DNA of 64,000 bases from DAIPXZ01 sp036782995. GTDB taxonomy: Bacteria > Bacillota > Clostridia > Saccharofermentanales > Saccharofermentanaceae. Within the stretch, counting starts at the first letter, position 1. Each line of letters begins with the position of its first letter. Of this stretch, positions 43,913 through 53,256 are shown in pieces. Position numbers and translations under genes: made by a program. The notes under the pieces were generated by a model, which saw nothing but the letters and a program-made list of their open reading frames with translations, made no database searches and was not told the origin of the DNA. The stretch covers positions 1 through 64,000 of the forward strand of contig DAIPXZ010000001.1 of assembly GCA_036782995.1 (NCBI GenBank), read 5' to 3'.

Positions 43913-45094
43913 ATGTCTGTTTTGATTGATAAGGGCATGCTCGTCATATGTTGCGTCGCGGTTCTTTTCTCCAGCGACATAAATCCTTACTGCGTGATTT
44001 ATTTATTGATCGCATTTGCGCTTTCTTTAGCAGTTACATATATATCCTCGCGGACATTCACAGTTGCCGTATCTATTGCTTACGGCATTCTCTCTCTCTT
44101 CTTTCCGCCGCTTTGCTGTTTTTTCCCTCTATTCCTATATGATTTGATTGTCGTGAAATCGCCGTGGCCGAGTTTGCTTTTTCTTTTTTCGCTGGTCAAT
44201 GCAACTTGGTTAATAGACGACTTGTCTTTACTTCATTTATTCCTCGTGTGCGGATTATGTGGTGTGGCTGGTCTTTTGTCCGTTCGCACTACGGAGGCTC
44301 GCCGAAAAACCACAGAATTGAATTCTTTGCGTGATGGCCTCACATCCGAGCAACGAACGCTAAAAAAAGCGAATCACGAACTTATGGATAAGCAAGATTA
44401 CGAAGTGCATGTCGCCATATTAGGCGAGCGCAATCGTATTTCCCGTGAGTTACATGACAGTATCGGTCACGTGCTTACTCGTTCAATTCTCCAAGCCGGA
44501 GCACTCTCTGCTGTGGCAAACCGTCTTTCTCACGAAGAGAGTTCAGAAAAAGAGACCGCAAACAATACCGAAGAGCTTTCCGAGAAAGCCCAGAATGTGC
44601 AAGCCTTGCAGGATGGCATCACCGCCTTACAAGCATCTCTTTCAGACGGTATGACACAGATTCGAGAGAGCATACACAATTTACATGAGGACTCCATGGA
44701 TATGAAAACCGAGCTTGAAGCCGTCCTTCGTGGATTTACGCAATGTCCGGTCGAGCTCACTGTCGCCACAACGACTTTGCCGCCGAAAAATATTCGTTTC
44801 GCCATGATATCCATTGTTAAAGAATGCATGTCCAATGTAACCAAACATGCCCCCGACGCGACACAGGTCACAGTCACTTTACGTGAGCATCCGGTTATGT
44901 GGCAATTGATTATTGAAGATAATGGAGAAGCCGTACGCGGTAAAGATCTCCAATCGTTACTAATTTCGCAATCTGCCGGTATCGGAATCACGAGTATTCG
45001 TGCGCGTGTGGAAGAATTACATGGTCGTTCTGCCATCTCGACAGAAGACGGCTTCTGTCTTCACATCACTTTCCCCAAGGAGGACAACAAATGA
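43913..45094 (+). CDS. NarL-type sensor histidine kinase
   Basis: The protein has 393 residues after AAAGGAGG. Four or five N-terminal helices (residues 5-125) have almost no external loops. A coiled coil follows, then a HisKA_3 domain with the phospho-acceptor His in ERNRISRELHDSIGHVL and an HATPase domain (NVTKHAPDATQVTV, EDNGEA, GIGITSIRARVEEL). An insert of about 40 residues rich in Glu lies between the H-box and the ATPase domain. The stop overlaps the regulator's start (ATGA). The build resembles LiaS/DesK-type kinases that sense membrane state. Confidence 0.88.
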   Translation: MSVLIDKGMLVICCVAVLFSSDINPYCVIYLLIAFALSLAVTYISSRTFTVAVSIAYGILSLFFPPLCCFFPLFLYDLIVVKSPWPSLLFLFSLVNATWLIDDLSLLHLFLVCGLCGVAGLLSVRTTEARRKTTELNSLRDGLTSEQRTLKKANHELMDKQDYEVHVAILGERNRISRELHDSIGHVLTRSILQAGALSAVANRLSHEESSEKETANNTEELSEKAQNVQALQDGITALQASLSDGMTQIRESIHNLHEDSMDMKTELEAVLRGFTQCPVELTVATTTLPPKNIRFAMISIVKECMSNVTKHAPDATQVTVTLREHPVMWQLIIEDNGEAVRGKDLQSLLISQSAGIGITSIRARVEELHGRSAISTEDGFCLHITFPKEDNK

Positions 45095-45774
45095 AAACAC
45101 GCTTAATCATTATCGATGATGATCGTTTTATCGTATCCGCACTTACGACCATACTCTCCGCCGACACGGCCATCGAGGTCGTTGCAACCGGCAATGATGG
45201 AAGCGAGGCGTTAACGCTCTGGCGGGCTCATCAACCAGACGTATTACTCATGGATATCCGTATGCCGGGAACAGATGGATTACAAGGCGCAGCCGAGGTG
45301 ATTACAGCATTTCCGGAAGCGAAAATTCTTTTCCTCACGACCTTCTCAGACGATGAATATATCGTTAAAGCATTACGCATCGGTGCACGTGGCTATTTAC
45401 TCAAAGAGAAGTTCGAATCCATTGCCCCCGCGATTTCCGCGGTGCGTGCGGGACAAAGCGTTTTCGGCGAAGAGATTATCTCCCGTATCACCTTCCCTGT
45501 CACCTCACTTTACGATGATCAGCCGGAAAAAGGCGGTGACGTCGCCACAGTTGGATCAAAATCCATTCCGACTGATGACCCTCTTTATGCATGTCTCACG
45601 CCGAGAGAAGTGAACATTTTGGAAGCAATCAGCGCCGGATTAAGCAATAAAGAGATTGCCGAGCAACTGTTCTTAAGTGAAGGAACCGTACGTAACAGTA
45701 TCACATCCATGCTCGACAAACTCGAGCTCAAAAGCCGAACGCAGCTTGCCATTTACTATCTGAAACGACAATAA
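45091..45774 (+). CDS. NarL/LuxR-family response regulator
   Basis: The protein has 227 residues. The receiver has IIDDDRFIV, the phospho-acceptor in LLMDIRMPGTDG and the switch Lys in YLLKEKFES. A linker of about 30 residues longer than usual leads to a C-terminal LuxR helix-turn-helix (LTPREVNILEAISAGLSNKE, then GTVRNSITSML). Its partner kinase is immediately upstream. Targets are not evident. Confidence 0.9.
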   Translation: MKTRLIIIDDDRFIVSALTTILSADTAIEVVATGNDGSEALTLWRAHQPDVLLMDIRMPGTDGLQGAAEVITAFPEAKILFLTTFSDDEYIVKALRIGARGYLLKEKFESIAPAISAVRAGQSVFGEEIISRITFPVTSLYDDQPEKGGDVATVGSKSIPTDDPLYACLTPREVNILEAISAGLSNKEIAEQLFLSEGTVRNSITSMLDKLELKSRTQLAIYYLKRQ

Positions 45775-45825
45775 GGCTTTCCAGATTAGTTGTGTTACGG
45801 CACACTGAACAAGCGAAAATATTCG

Positions 45826-47289
45826 TTAATCCATTACGGAATCAATGGCTTTTTTTATCTTCTTTATCTGTCTGCGGCCGAAAAACTTCATGTAATTGTA
45901 CGCTTTTCGTGTCCTGCCCTTCACATCGTTACGGAGCTCCGCCCCTTTAGAACGTAAATTAAGAACGTCGATGGCATCGAAAATATCTTCCGTCTCCGGT
46001 GAAATAAAGGCGTTATCCGATTCCGGACGACGCATGACCAATTTCGTGTAGCGTAATTTTCGTGGCTTAGGAATCTGACGCAAAGTGACTTTTCTCGATT
46101 CTTTTTCCAGAATATACCGGTCAATTGCACTCTTGTATGCATCTTCAACGCGCGATGCAAAGGTTTCCGACGAGAATGTTGCAACCGATTCCTTAGCATG
46201 TTCGCGATATCGCTTCAATGCATCTTCGTCGCTGAATAATTCTTCCATAATGGATGGAATGTCAGCTTCGTCGTCGAATAATCGCGAATTCTCTCCGTCA
46301 TGGAAAAGGACGTTTCCTGCGTCGTCGCGGCGAGCAACTACAGGTAGTCCCGCTGCCATTGCTTCATAATATGTGAGCCCCTGAGTCTCTGATGTGGAGC
46401 AAGAGATAAAAACATCTCCGAGCTGATAGTACTTACCTATCTCGGAATAAGGCGCCGAGCCCGCGAAAATGACATACGGAGTCGCATGCACGCTTGCAGC
46501 CAATTCTTTCAGTTCTTGAAGAGCCGGGCCATCACCAATGATGAGGAGGCGAGCTTCCGGAATCTTCTCCACAACAAACGGCATCTCTTCGACGATCATG
46601 TCTATGCTTTTCTCTTTCGCTATACGACCTAGGCTCAAGATGACCTTGTGCGAAGGTAACAGTCCATACTTACTTCGAAGAGTCGTAATCTCCGCATCTG
46701 CATACTTTTCACGTCGGAATGGCGAAAGATCTATTCCTGAAGGAATGACAAAAATCGGCTTCTGAACGCCATACGATTCGAGTGAATTCTTGACCTTTTC
46801 AGTCGGTACAATCAGCGCCGTAGGCAAATTACAGAATCGGCGGCTATACCACTCCGCCATTTCCGGTGTAATAATCTTCGTTACCTTGCCATTAAGAATG
46901 TAATGCGTATAATCAGCAAGCATCGTGTGATAGGTGTGAATAATCGGGAGATGCAATGTCGTCGCCGAAGAAAGTCCGACGAAGCCCATGGAAAACTCCG
47001 TCTGCGTGTGAATAATATCAATTCTCAATCGCTTTAATATCTGCATTAAACGTACCGAATATGGCATTGTCGTTCGATAAGGGCGAACCAATACCATCGG
47101 AATTGACGGAATGCGATAGACTGCCGGATTCTTGTTAACTTTCCGAATCGCGGTAGAAGATTTTTCCGATGTTGCAAAAATATAGACGCGGTGACCGCGT
47201 TTTTGCAAGGCCATCGCCAAAGTGTAAATCGATGATGTGACACCATTAATATCGGGGAAATAAGTATCTGTGATGATTGCGATATTCAT
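45826..47289 (-). CDS. GT4 glycosyltransferase (diacylglycerol glucosyltransferase-like)
   Basis: The protein has 487 residues. The GT-B start DTYFPDINGVTSSIYTLA and the first-domain TEFSMGFVGL and YHTMLADYTHY patterns match glycolipid glycosyltransferases that add glucose to diacylglycerol. The nucleotide-sugar region is ISCSTSETQGLTYYEAMAAG with the ExxxxxxE pattern. About 100 basic residues follow the catalytic core and may bind membrane. Such enzymes make the lipid anchor of lipoteichoic acid. It is divergent from the beta-glucosidase gene. Confidence 0.83.
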   Translation of the reverse strand: MNIAIITDTYFPDINGVTSSIYTLAMALQKRGHRVYIFATSEKSSTAIRKVNKNPAVYRIPSIPMVLVRPYRTTMPYSVRLMQILKRLRIDIIHTQTEFSMGFVGLSSATTLHLPIIHTYHTMLADYTHYILNGKVTKIITPEMAEWYSRRFCNLPTALIVPTEKVKNSLESYGVQKPIFVIPSGIDLSPFRREKYADAEITTLRSKYGLLPSHKVILSLGRIAKEKSIDMIVEEMPFVVEKIPEARLLIIGDGPALQELKELAASVHATPYVIFAGSAPYSEIGKYYQLGDVFISCSTSETQGLTYYEAMAAGLPVVARRDDAGNVLFHDGENSRLFDDEADIPSIMEELFSDEDALKRYREHAKESVATFSSETFASRVEDAYKSAIDRYILEKESRKVTLRQIPKPRKLRYTKLVMRRPESDNAFISPETEDIFDAIDVLNLRSKGAELRNDVKGRTRKAYNYMKFFGRRQIKKIKKAIDSVMD

Positions 47290-47467
47290 TCGCTAAACCT
47301 CCTTCAATTCATCCCCTTTCCAAGCTTCCTGTATTATACCATGATGCTCCAATAAAAAGTGATTATCCTGTCACTTTGTTATTCTTGCCTATGATTGTAT
47401 GGCAAATAAAAGAACGACTTAAATCTGATAGAAAAGACAGTTTTCTGCTATTCGCTATTTTTATCAT

Positions 47468-47495
47468 TTGTTATACTGCTTGTATAAGATACAAT
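47468..47495 (+). promoter_or_regulatory. Promoter of the beta-glucosidase gene
   Basis: TTGTTA and TACAAT are spaced by 16 bases, 30 bases before the start codon, with GGAGG between. No cre-like operator was recognised in the 47290-47467 gap. Confidence 0.6.
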
Positions 47496-47524
47496 CTATT
47501 TCTCATTGTTAGGAGGATAAGCGA

Positions 47525-48889
47525 ATGCCTTTTTCAAAGAATTTTATGTGGGGCGTTGCCTCTGCCGCATTTCAGCTCGAGGGAGCCTGGAATGAAGATG
47601 GTAAGGGGGCTTCGATCTGGGACACCTATCCACATGGCTATGACAACGTCGTAAAGTATAACGAGACAGCCGATGTCGCATGTGACCACTATCATCACAT
47701 GAAAGAAGATGTCGCCTTGTTGAAAGAAATGGGCGTGAAGAATTATCGATTCTCCATTTCCTGGCCGAGAATTTTGCCAAACGGCACAGGCGAGGTGAAT
47801 CCGAAGGGAATCGCATTCTACTCCGACTTAATTGACGAATTACTGAAAAACGACATTCAGCCGCTTGTTACGATTTTTCATTGGGATTTTCCACAAGCAC
47901 TTTACGATCGCGGTGGCTGGCTGAATCCCGATGTCGCAGAATGGTTTTCCGAATACACACGTGTTCTGGTTGATGCATTTTCCGATCGAGTCACTTATTG
48001 GATGACGATTAACGAACCGCAAATATTTGTCGGATCGGGTTACAAGATGGGGATGCATGCCCCATTCCTAAAGCTTCACGATCGAGATGTCGGAATCATT
48101 TCCAAAAACGTTTTGTTGGCACACGGTCGAGCTGTCCAAACGATTCGCGCATTTGCAAAGAAGAAACCGATGGTTTCTTTCGCGATAACCGGTCCGACAT
48201 TCGAACCGCTTTCCAATTCTCCCGAAGATATCGAGAGTGCACGCGAAATGTCTTTTGCGCTTCGTAAAGAGAATTACACTTTATCGAATTCATGGTGGGC
48301 CGATCCGATGATCCTCGGACATTTCCCACAGCAAGCATATGATGAGCTCGGCGATGCTATGCCGGTCATCTCCGCCGACGAATGGAAGATAATTACGGCT
48401 CCATTGGATTTTTACGGCACAAATATCTATAACCGCATCCCCCGTTTCGATAATGCCGGTTTTCATAACAAAGGCTTCGAGGGATTTGCGCGCACGGCAA
48501 ACCGTTGGGAAGTCACCCCGGATGTTCTCTATTGGTCGCCGAAGTTCCTTTATGAGCGCTATCACCTACCGATAATGATTACTGAGAACGGAATGGCAAA
48601 TTGCGATTGGGTACACTTGGACGGTACGGTCCCGGATGATGCAAGAATCGATTATACCACTCGTTATCTTCGTTCCTTTCATCGTGCTGAAGAAGAGGGA
48701 ATTCCACTTGTCGGATATATGCACTGGTCCTTTATGGATAATTTTGAATGGGCAGAGGGATACGATATGCGTTTCGGTCTTGTCCATGTTGATTATCAAA
48801 CACAAAAGCGCACGCTGAAAAAATCTGCCTATTGGTATAAGGATGTCATGGCGACGAACGGCGATCGTGCATTACTACATGATAACTAA
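47525..48889 (+). CDS. bglA: GH1 beta-glucosidase
   Basis: The protein has 454 residues, normal for GH1. The N-terminal signature is FMWGVASAAFQLEGAWNEDG. The acid/base glutamate lies in TINEP (about residue 163) and the nucleophile in ITENGMA (about residue 355). The aglycone-end motif WSFMDNFEWAEGY favours unphosphorylated glucosides over 6-phospho substrates, whose enzymes carry a Ser/Lys/Tyr set here. It has no signal peptide, so it acts on imported disaccharides. Transcribed alone. Confidence 0.92.
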   Translation: MPFSKNFMWGVASAAFQLEGAWNEDGKGASIWDTYPHGYDNVVKYNETADVACDHYHHMKEDVALLKEMGVKNYRFSISWPRILPNGTGEVNPKGIAFYSDLIDELLKNDIQPLVTIFHWDFPQALYDRGGWLNPDVAEWFSEYTRVLVDAFSDRVTYWMTINEPQIFVGSGYKMGMHAPFLKLHDRDVGIISKNVLLAHGRAVQTIRAFAKKKPMVSFAITGPTFEPLSNSPEDIESAREMSFALRKENYTLSNSWWADPMILGHFPQQAYDELGDAMPVISADEWKIITAPLDFYGTNIYNRIPRFDNAGFHNKGFEGFARTANRWEVTPDVLYWSPKFLYERYHLPIMITENGMANCDWVHLDGTVPDDARIDYTTRYLRSFHRAEEEGIPLVGYMHWSFMDNFEWAEGYDMRFGLVHVDYQTQKRTLKKSAYWYKDVMATNGDRALLHDN

Positions 48890-48965
48890 GTTCTTCCATT
48901 CATACTGGCTATCGTTTACGTGACATTCTAGGACGATTATGTTGCCTATAATGCAGTAAATAAAG

Positions 48966-49058
48966 AGCAAAAGCATGAGAACCTTAGGTTAGCTTCTCCT
49001 CCAAGAGAATCGCCTGCTTCCTGGGTTCACGTGCTTTTGCTTTATTCTTTGCTTTTTT
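48966..49058 (+). terminator. Long structured terminator after bglA
   Basis: AGCAAAAGCA (48966-48975) pairs with TGCTTTTGCT (49032-49041), extended inward by TGAGAACC/GGGTTCACG with one mismatch. The 40-base loop can form an inner hairpin. A T-rich tail (49042-49058) follows. It is convergent with the PPK2 gene and is unusually large for a simple terminator. Confidence 0.65.
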
Positions 49059-49067
49059 ATGTAAATG

Positions 49068-50534
49068 TTACAACACCGGCTTTTCGAGTGCATTCTCCAA
49101 TGCATCGATGATGATCTCGATGGTTTTTACGCGGGCATAAAGCTTATCATTGCCTTCAATAATATGCCAGGGCGCATATTCCGTCGATGTTTTCTGTAGC
49201 ATATCATTGACGGCCTCTTCGTATGCATCCCATTTCTCGCGGTTACGCCAATCTTCGTCTGTGATCTTCCATTGCTTTTCAGGTGTTTCTTGGCGTTCGT
49301 TGAAACGAGCAAGCTGGACGTCTTTATCAATTTGAAGCCAAAATTTTATCACGATTGTGCCTTCCGATGCCAACTGATATTCAAATTCATTCATTTCACG
49401 GTAGGCGCGTTTCCATTCCTTTTGATCGCAAAAGCCTTCTATGCGTTCTACCATAACACGCCCGTACCACGTACGGTCAAAAAGTGCTATATGCCCGGTT
49501 TTCGGCATTTTCTCCCAGAAACGCCATAAATAATGGCGATTCTTTTCTGGTGGGGTCGGCGATGCAACAGGATTTACTTCATATCCGCGTGCATCGAGTG
49601 CTTGCGTCACGCGTTTTATGGCACCACCCTTCCCTGCTGCGTCCCATCCTTCAAAAAGCAAGACGACGGGGATGTGGCGGGCGTAGATGTGATTATGAAG
49701 CTCACGCAGACGTTTCTGATCCTTTTTCAGACGCTCCTCGTAGTCTTCGCGGGGTAGCGCAAGAGATAGGTCAACCTCGTGTAGAAGCGGCATAGATATC
49801 GGCTTCGGGAGTTTCGGTACATATTTTGCAACCGCTTTCTTGTCGATTCCGTTGTGCAAACGATCGGAGATGGCGTCGATTAAATAGCGAAGTGCGTAGA
49901 ATTCACTGATAAGTGGTTTTTTCGCTTCGATAACATGCCATGGAGCAAAAGGCGAATCCGTCTTTTCCATTATTTCTTGGTAAGCCGCCTTAACTTCGCA
50001 ATAGTTCTTCGCTTCCCATGCATCATGCTCTGAAACCCGCCATGCGGTTGCTTGGTCAGCGAGCAGGCGATTGAGTCTGCATTTCTGTTCATCTTCATCG
50101 ATATTCAGGAAGATTTTCACTAAAAGATATCCGTTTTCAGTCAATGACCGCTCAAATTGCTTAACAAATTCGATACGACGCTTATATGTATCTGACGTGA
50201 TGCTTCGTTCCAAATTTGAAGTAGCTAGAATTGACGGCCATCCGCTATCTAGGAACGTGAACTTTCCTTGTTCAGGAATGGTTCGAAAATAGCGATAAAG
50301 AAAGTGTCTTCTCGTTTCTTCCGGACTCGGACGATCCATAGAACAGACGCGATAAAAGCGCGGATCGATACAAGTAATTAAGCGATTAATCAATGAACCC
50401 TTGCCCGATGCGGCAAAGCCTTCCACGAGAACAAATACTGAAATCCCCGCCTTTTTGATTTCCTGTTGTAGAGTAAGGAGTTCTCCTTGCATTTCTGAAA
50501 TTTCTGCCTTCATCTGCTTTTTTTCTTCACGCAT
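49068..50534 (-). CDS. pap: Polyphosphate:AMP phosphotransferase (tandem PPK2)
   Basis: The protein has 488 residues from MREEKKQM, after AAGGAGGTAC. It has two PPK2 domains: Walker A loops FAASGKGS (about residue 45) and GWDAAGKGG (about residue 298), with lids RPSPEETRRHFLYRYF and SPTPPEKNRHYLWRFW. The C-terminal copy has the full FDRTWYGRV motif; the N-terminal copy reads FLDSGWPSI there, so catalysis probably rests in the C-terminal half. The enzyme class makes ADP from AMP and polyphosphate. It is the last gene of the zinc-ribbon operon and overlaps the peptidase gene by eight bases. Confidence 0.9.
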   Translation of the reverse strand: MREEKKQMKAEISEMQGELLTLQQEIKKAGISVFVLVEGFAASGKGSLINRLITCIDPRFYRVCSMDRPSPEETRRHFLYRYFRTIPEQGKFTFLDSGWPSILATSNLERSITSDTYKRRIEFVKQFERSLTENGYLLVKIFLNIDEDEQKCRLNRLLADQATAWRVSEHDAWEAKNYCEVKAAYQEIMEKTDSPFAPWHVIEAKKPLISEFYALRYLIDAISDRLHNGIDKKAVAKYVPKLPKPISMPLLHEVDLSLALPREDYEERLKKDQKRLRELHNHIYARHIPVVLLFEGWDAAGKGGAIKRVTQALDARGYEVNPVASPTPPEKNRHYLWRFWEKMPKTGHIALFDRTWYGRVMVERIEGFCDQKEWKRAYREMNEFEYQLASEGTIVIKFWLQIDKDVQLARFNERQETPEKQWKITDEDWRNREKWDAYEEAVNDMLQKTSTEYAPWHIIEGNDKLYARVKTIEIIIDALENALEKPVL

Positions 50535-51678
50535 ACGATTGTACCTCCTTGTACTTCTCATCGACTCGATTCATTAATTCGAGTTCATCAAGGATTTCCC
50601 CTTGATATGGGTACGTATTCCTCATGCTCTCGAATTGTTCACGTATGTTTTGGGCGTCATTCGTATTATTGTCCTCGAGTAACGCCTTCGCATATTGATA
50701 GCGCAAAACGGTAGGATTTTCCTTCATCTTCTGAATGAAGTCCATTGTTGTTTTTGATAAAAAAGAGTTCCGTTCATCTTTGGGCTGTTCGGTAAGCAAT
50801 GAAAGGTAGGTTAACTCCATATCGATAAAGGCACCTATTATTCCGCTTCTTGGTATCTCCGTATGATTATGAAGCCACTTTAGTTTTTCATAAGCTTCAT
50901 CTAATCGACCATTGATGATGTAATAGCAACAACTGTTTACGTATTGCGTGGTAATTATTGCTGTCGTCATCTCTTTTTCCGTAGGAAAAAAGTAATTGGC
51001 TTCGTCTATATCTTTCATGCGAGCATCTTCAGCGTATTCCGCAAGTGTAATCATCTGTGTGTAGAATACACGAATCATCAATGGGTTACGTTTACAGGCC
51101 AAGATATTCGCTCCGTCGTTATTCAACATTTTGCCGGAAAACGGAATGCCATTTATTACGGCAGGAATCAACGCCATTGCCGCAGCAGTGATAAAAAACG
51201 CACGGCTAATCGGTGCAATCGGCAAGAGACAGAGTCCGCCAAATATACCGGCACACAACATGTTCATGAGCACTCCGCCGAGTTGATAAAGATTAATCGG
51301 ATTTTTTCCGTTCTCTTGATATAGCGGTGGTTTCATTAAGCATTGACCCGCCGTTCCGGTAAGCTTATATTTCTTGATCGCGAGCTTTCCATTCTTCTTT
51401 ATCCAAACAGTATTGTATACTCGGAAGCTTATAAAAGAATATCCGGAAATCAAGCCCGCAAACAAGTGTCCTAGTTCATGGAGAACAAGTTGAATATTAT
51501 ACAAAACAATGCTGACCATACAAAAGACAAGCGTAACCAAGAAACCATGTGTTCCAATAGAATTCGGATATGCCCCCTTTATGATCGCATTGATTATCAT
51601 CATCGAGCCAAAGTAGATGATTACCAATATTGTGCATATAAGAAAACAATTCACTGCATTGATTTTCTTTGATTCCAT
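50527..51678 (-). CDS. M50-type site-2 membrane peptidase with helical C-terminal domain
   Basis: The protein has 383 residues. Membrane helices at about residues 10-33 and 45-80 carry the zinc motif LHELGHLFAGL (HExxH). Further helices (about 135-185) are followed by LNNDGANIL, the counterpart of the family's second metal-site region, with Asp kept. From about residue 205 the protein is soluble and helical (TPR-like) with NGRLDEAYEKLKWLHNH. This resembles intramembrane proteases that cut membrane regulators. It lies between the smaller zinc-ribbon protein and PPK2 in one operon. AAGGAG precedes the start. Confidence 0.75.
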   Translation of the reverse strand: MESKKINAVNCFLICTILVIIYFGSMMIINAIIKGAYPNSIGTHGFLVTLVFCMVSIVLYNIQLVLHELGHLFAGLISGYSFISFRVYNTVWIKKNGKLAIKKYKLTGTAGQCLMKPPLYQENGKNPINLYQLGGVLMNMLCAGIFGGLCLLPIAPISRAFFITAAAMALIPAVINGIPFSGKMLNNDGANILACKRNPLMIRVFYTQMITLAEYAEDARMKDIDEANYFFPTEKEMTTAIITTQYVNSCCYYIINGRLDEAYEKLKWLHNHTEIPRSGIIGAFIDMELTYLSLLTEQPKDERNSFLSKTTMDFIQKMKENPTVLRYQYAKALLEDNNTNDAQNIREQFESMRNTYPYQGEILDELELMNRVDEKYKEVQSYA

Positions 51679-51714
51679 AAATACTCCTTATTGCACAAGT
51701 CTCGAACTTGTAGC

Positions 51715-53187
51715 TTATTCGGAAGACGCATCGGAGGTCGTTTTTTTGAACGGGGAGGGTCCTTCACTGTCAAATTCGGGAATATCCTCCAATCCGATTT
51801 CCAACGCAACGTCCATCGCCGATTTTGCCGGAGCTTTAGGGATATTGCTTCCAAGACTACGATCCGTTGCCGGGAAGAAGCCGGAGCCTCTTCCGAGCTG
51901 TTGACTACGTGCTTGATCAATGGATAGATAGATTTCCGAATGCTTTTCGGGGAGAGGTACAGGGGCACTCGGAATGTTGACTTGCCTTTCCAAGGCAAAT
52001 TTATCACTGTCAACACCATGATACGCTTCTTCAACATTTTTTTGATTTACAACAACCTTGGCTGGCGCAACACGTACATTTCTTTCCATGCGAATCAGAA
52101 CCTTGTCCACAGCATTTTCATTCATCGCTATATCGATTAATGCAGACGAGTTCGGAATGTCGAGGTATGCACGGCATTCCGAAGGACGATAGATGGGGCG
52201 TGAAGACGCAATCCTTCCGTTAACCGCATTCATCAGCCAATGGAATGGCTTTCCCTTCACAGTAGTTTTTATCTGCCAATAAGGGAAGTAGGTTAAGATG
52301 CCAAGGCTTTCCTCGTATTTCGACTGGTCGACATAGGACACAACCGCCGATTCTTTTTCTTCCTCACTAACCCAGATGCCGCGCACCCACAGCTTGATAT
52401 GGGCAATTAAATCATCCATGATTTCCTGACCCGACCGGTTAGGCATGACGAAAATAGCGTTATTCTTATCGACCGAATCAAAGTCTTTGCTCATCGAAAA
52501 GGAATATGGGCCAATATCATCAAACGAATCGTTACTGATATAGTCCGAAGCAGGGATTGGGATGTCGTTAAAGCGGAATTGTCCTCCGACATTTCGATCG
52601 ACATAATAACCATCTGTCGAAGACATCGGACGCATAATAGCCGTGTTCTCGACTCTCTTTTGGTTATCATTTTTGTACGTTGTAGGTACTTTTTCAGCCA
52701 AATTCTTGGTGACAATCGCACTGGTAAATGCTTCATAATCAAAGATATAAACAGGCAAGTACGTTTTCACCATCATTTCAGCGAGCTTGGTGTATTTTCC
52801 GGAAAGAAAGAACTTTTCCTTCATGGATTTTTCAAAAGCTTCCTTCGCTTCGTTCGCATCGACGTAAAATGGTACGATTTGTTGAGCCTTGGGAAAAGGG
52901 TGTTGTTTATTGTCGACCTTCGGCACTCTTTCTTTTCCGCAAACAATACAGGTCGAACGGGCGGAAGATAAATCCGTTTCCGAAAACATTATCGTCTTAC
53001 ATTGAGGACACTCATAAGAATAATAATCTCGCAACGCGCTGTATTCCGGGAAATAAAAACCACCGTCTACCTTTTCCACTTGATTCTCTGGCAAAAGCGG
53101 CGTATGACAAAACACGCATTCGTATTTATCGTGCGTGTTTGTAATAACATTAGCATGACATTTGGGGCATGCAAACGCAATATCCAT
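51715..53187 (-). CDS. Double zinc-ribbon protein, shorter paralogue
   Basis: The protein has 490 residues. Two N-terminal four-cysteine ribbons (MDIAFACPKCHAN with CVFC; YECPQC with CIVC) precede a core (about residues 95-340) of the TFIIB-type zinc-ribbon family of Bacillota. The core marks are YLPVYIFDYEAF, FNDIPIPASDY, GPYSFSMSKDFDSV and FHWLMNAVNGRI. A shorter linker ends in DIPEFDSEGPSPFKK. It aligns with the larger upstream protein in ribbons, core and C-terminal motif, so it arose by duplication. There is no signal peptide or helix. The biochemical role of the family is unknown. Confidence 0.75.
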   Translation of the reverse strand: MDIAFACPKCHANVITNTHDKYECVFCHTPLLPENQVEKVDGGFYFPEYSALRDYYSYECPQCKTIMFSETDLSSARSTCIVCGKERVPKVDNKQHPFPKAQQIVPFYVDANEAKEAFEKSMKEKFFLSGKYTKLAEMMVKTYLPVYIFDYEAFTSAIVTKNLAEKVPTTYKNDNQKRVENTAIMRPMSSTDGYYVDRNVGGQFRFNDIPIPASDYISNDSFDDIGPYSFSMSKDFDSVDKNNAIFVMPNRSGQEIMDDLIAHIKLWVRGIWVSEEEKESAVVSYVDQSKYEESLGILTYFPYWQIKTTVKGKPFHWLMNAVNGRIASSRPIYRPSECRAYLDIPNSSALIDIAMNENAVDKVLIRMERNVRVAPAKVVVNQKNVEEAYHGVDSDKFALERQVNIPSAPVPLPEKHSEIYLSIDQARSQQLGRGSGFFPATDRSLGSNIPKAPAKSAMDVALEIGLEDIPEFDSEGPSPFKKTTSDASSE

Positions 53188-53256
53188 AACAATTCACTCC
53201 TATCATTCAGACGGTAAGGATGAAAAGTCTTCGTTTGAGAATGCTCGAAAGAATGA

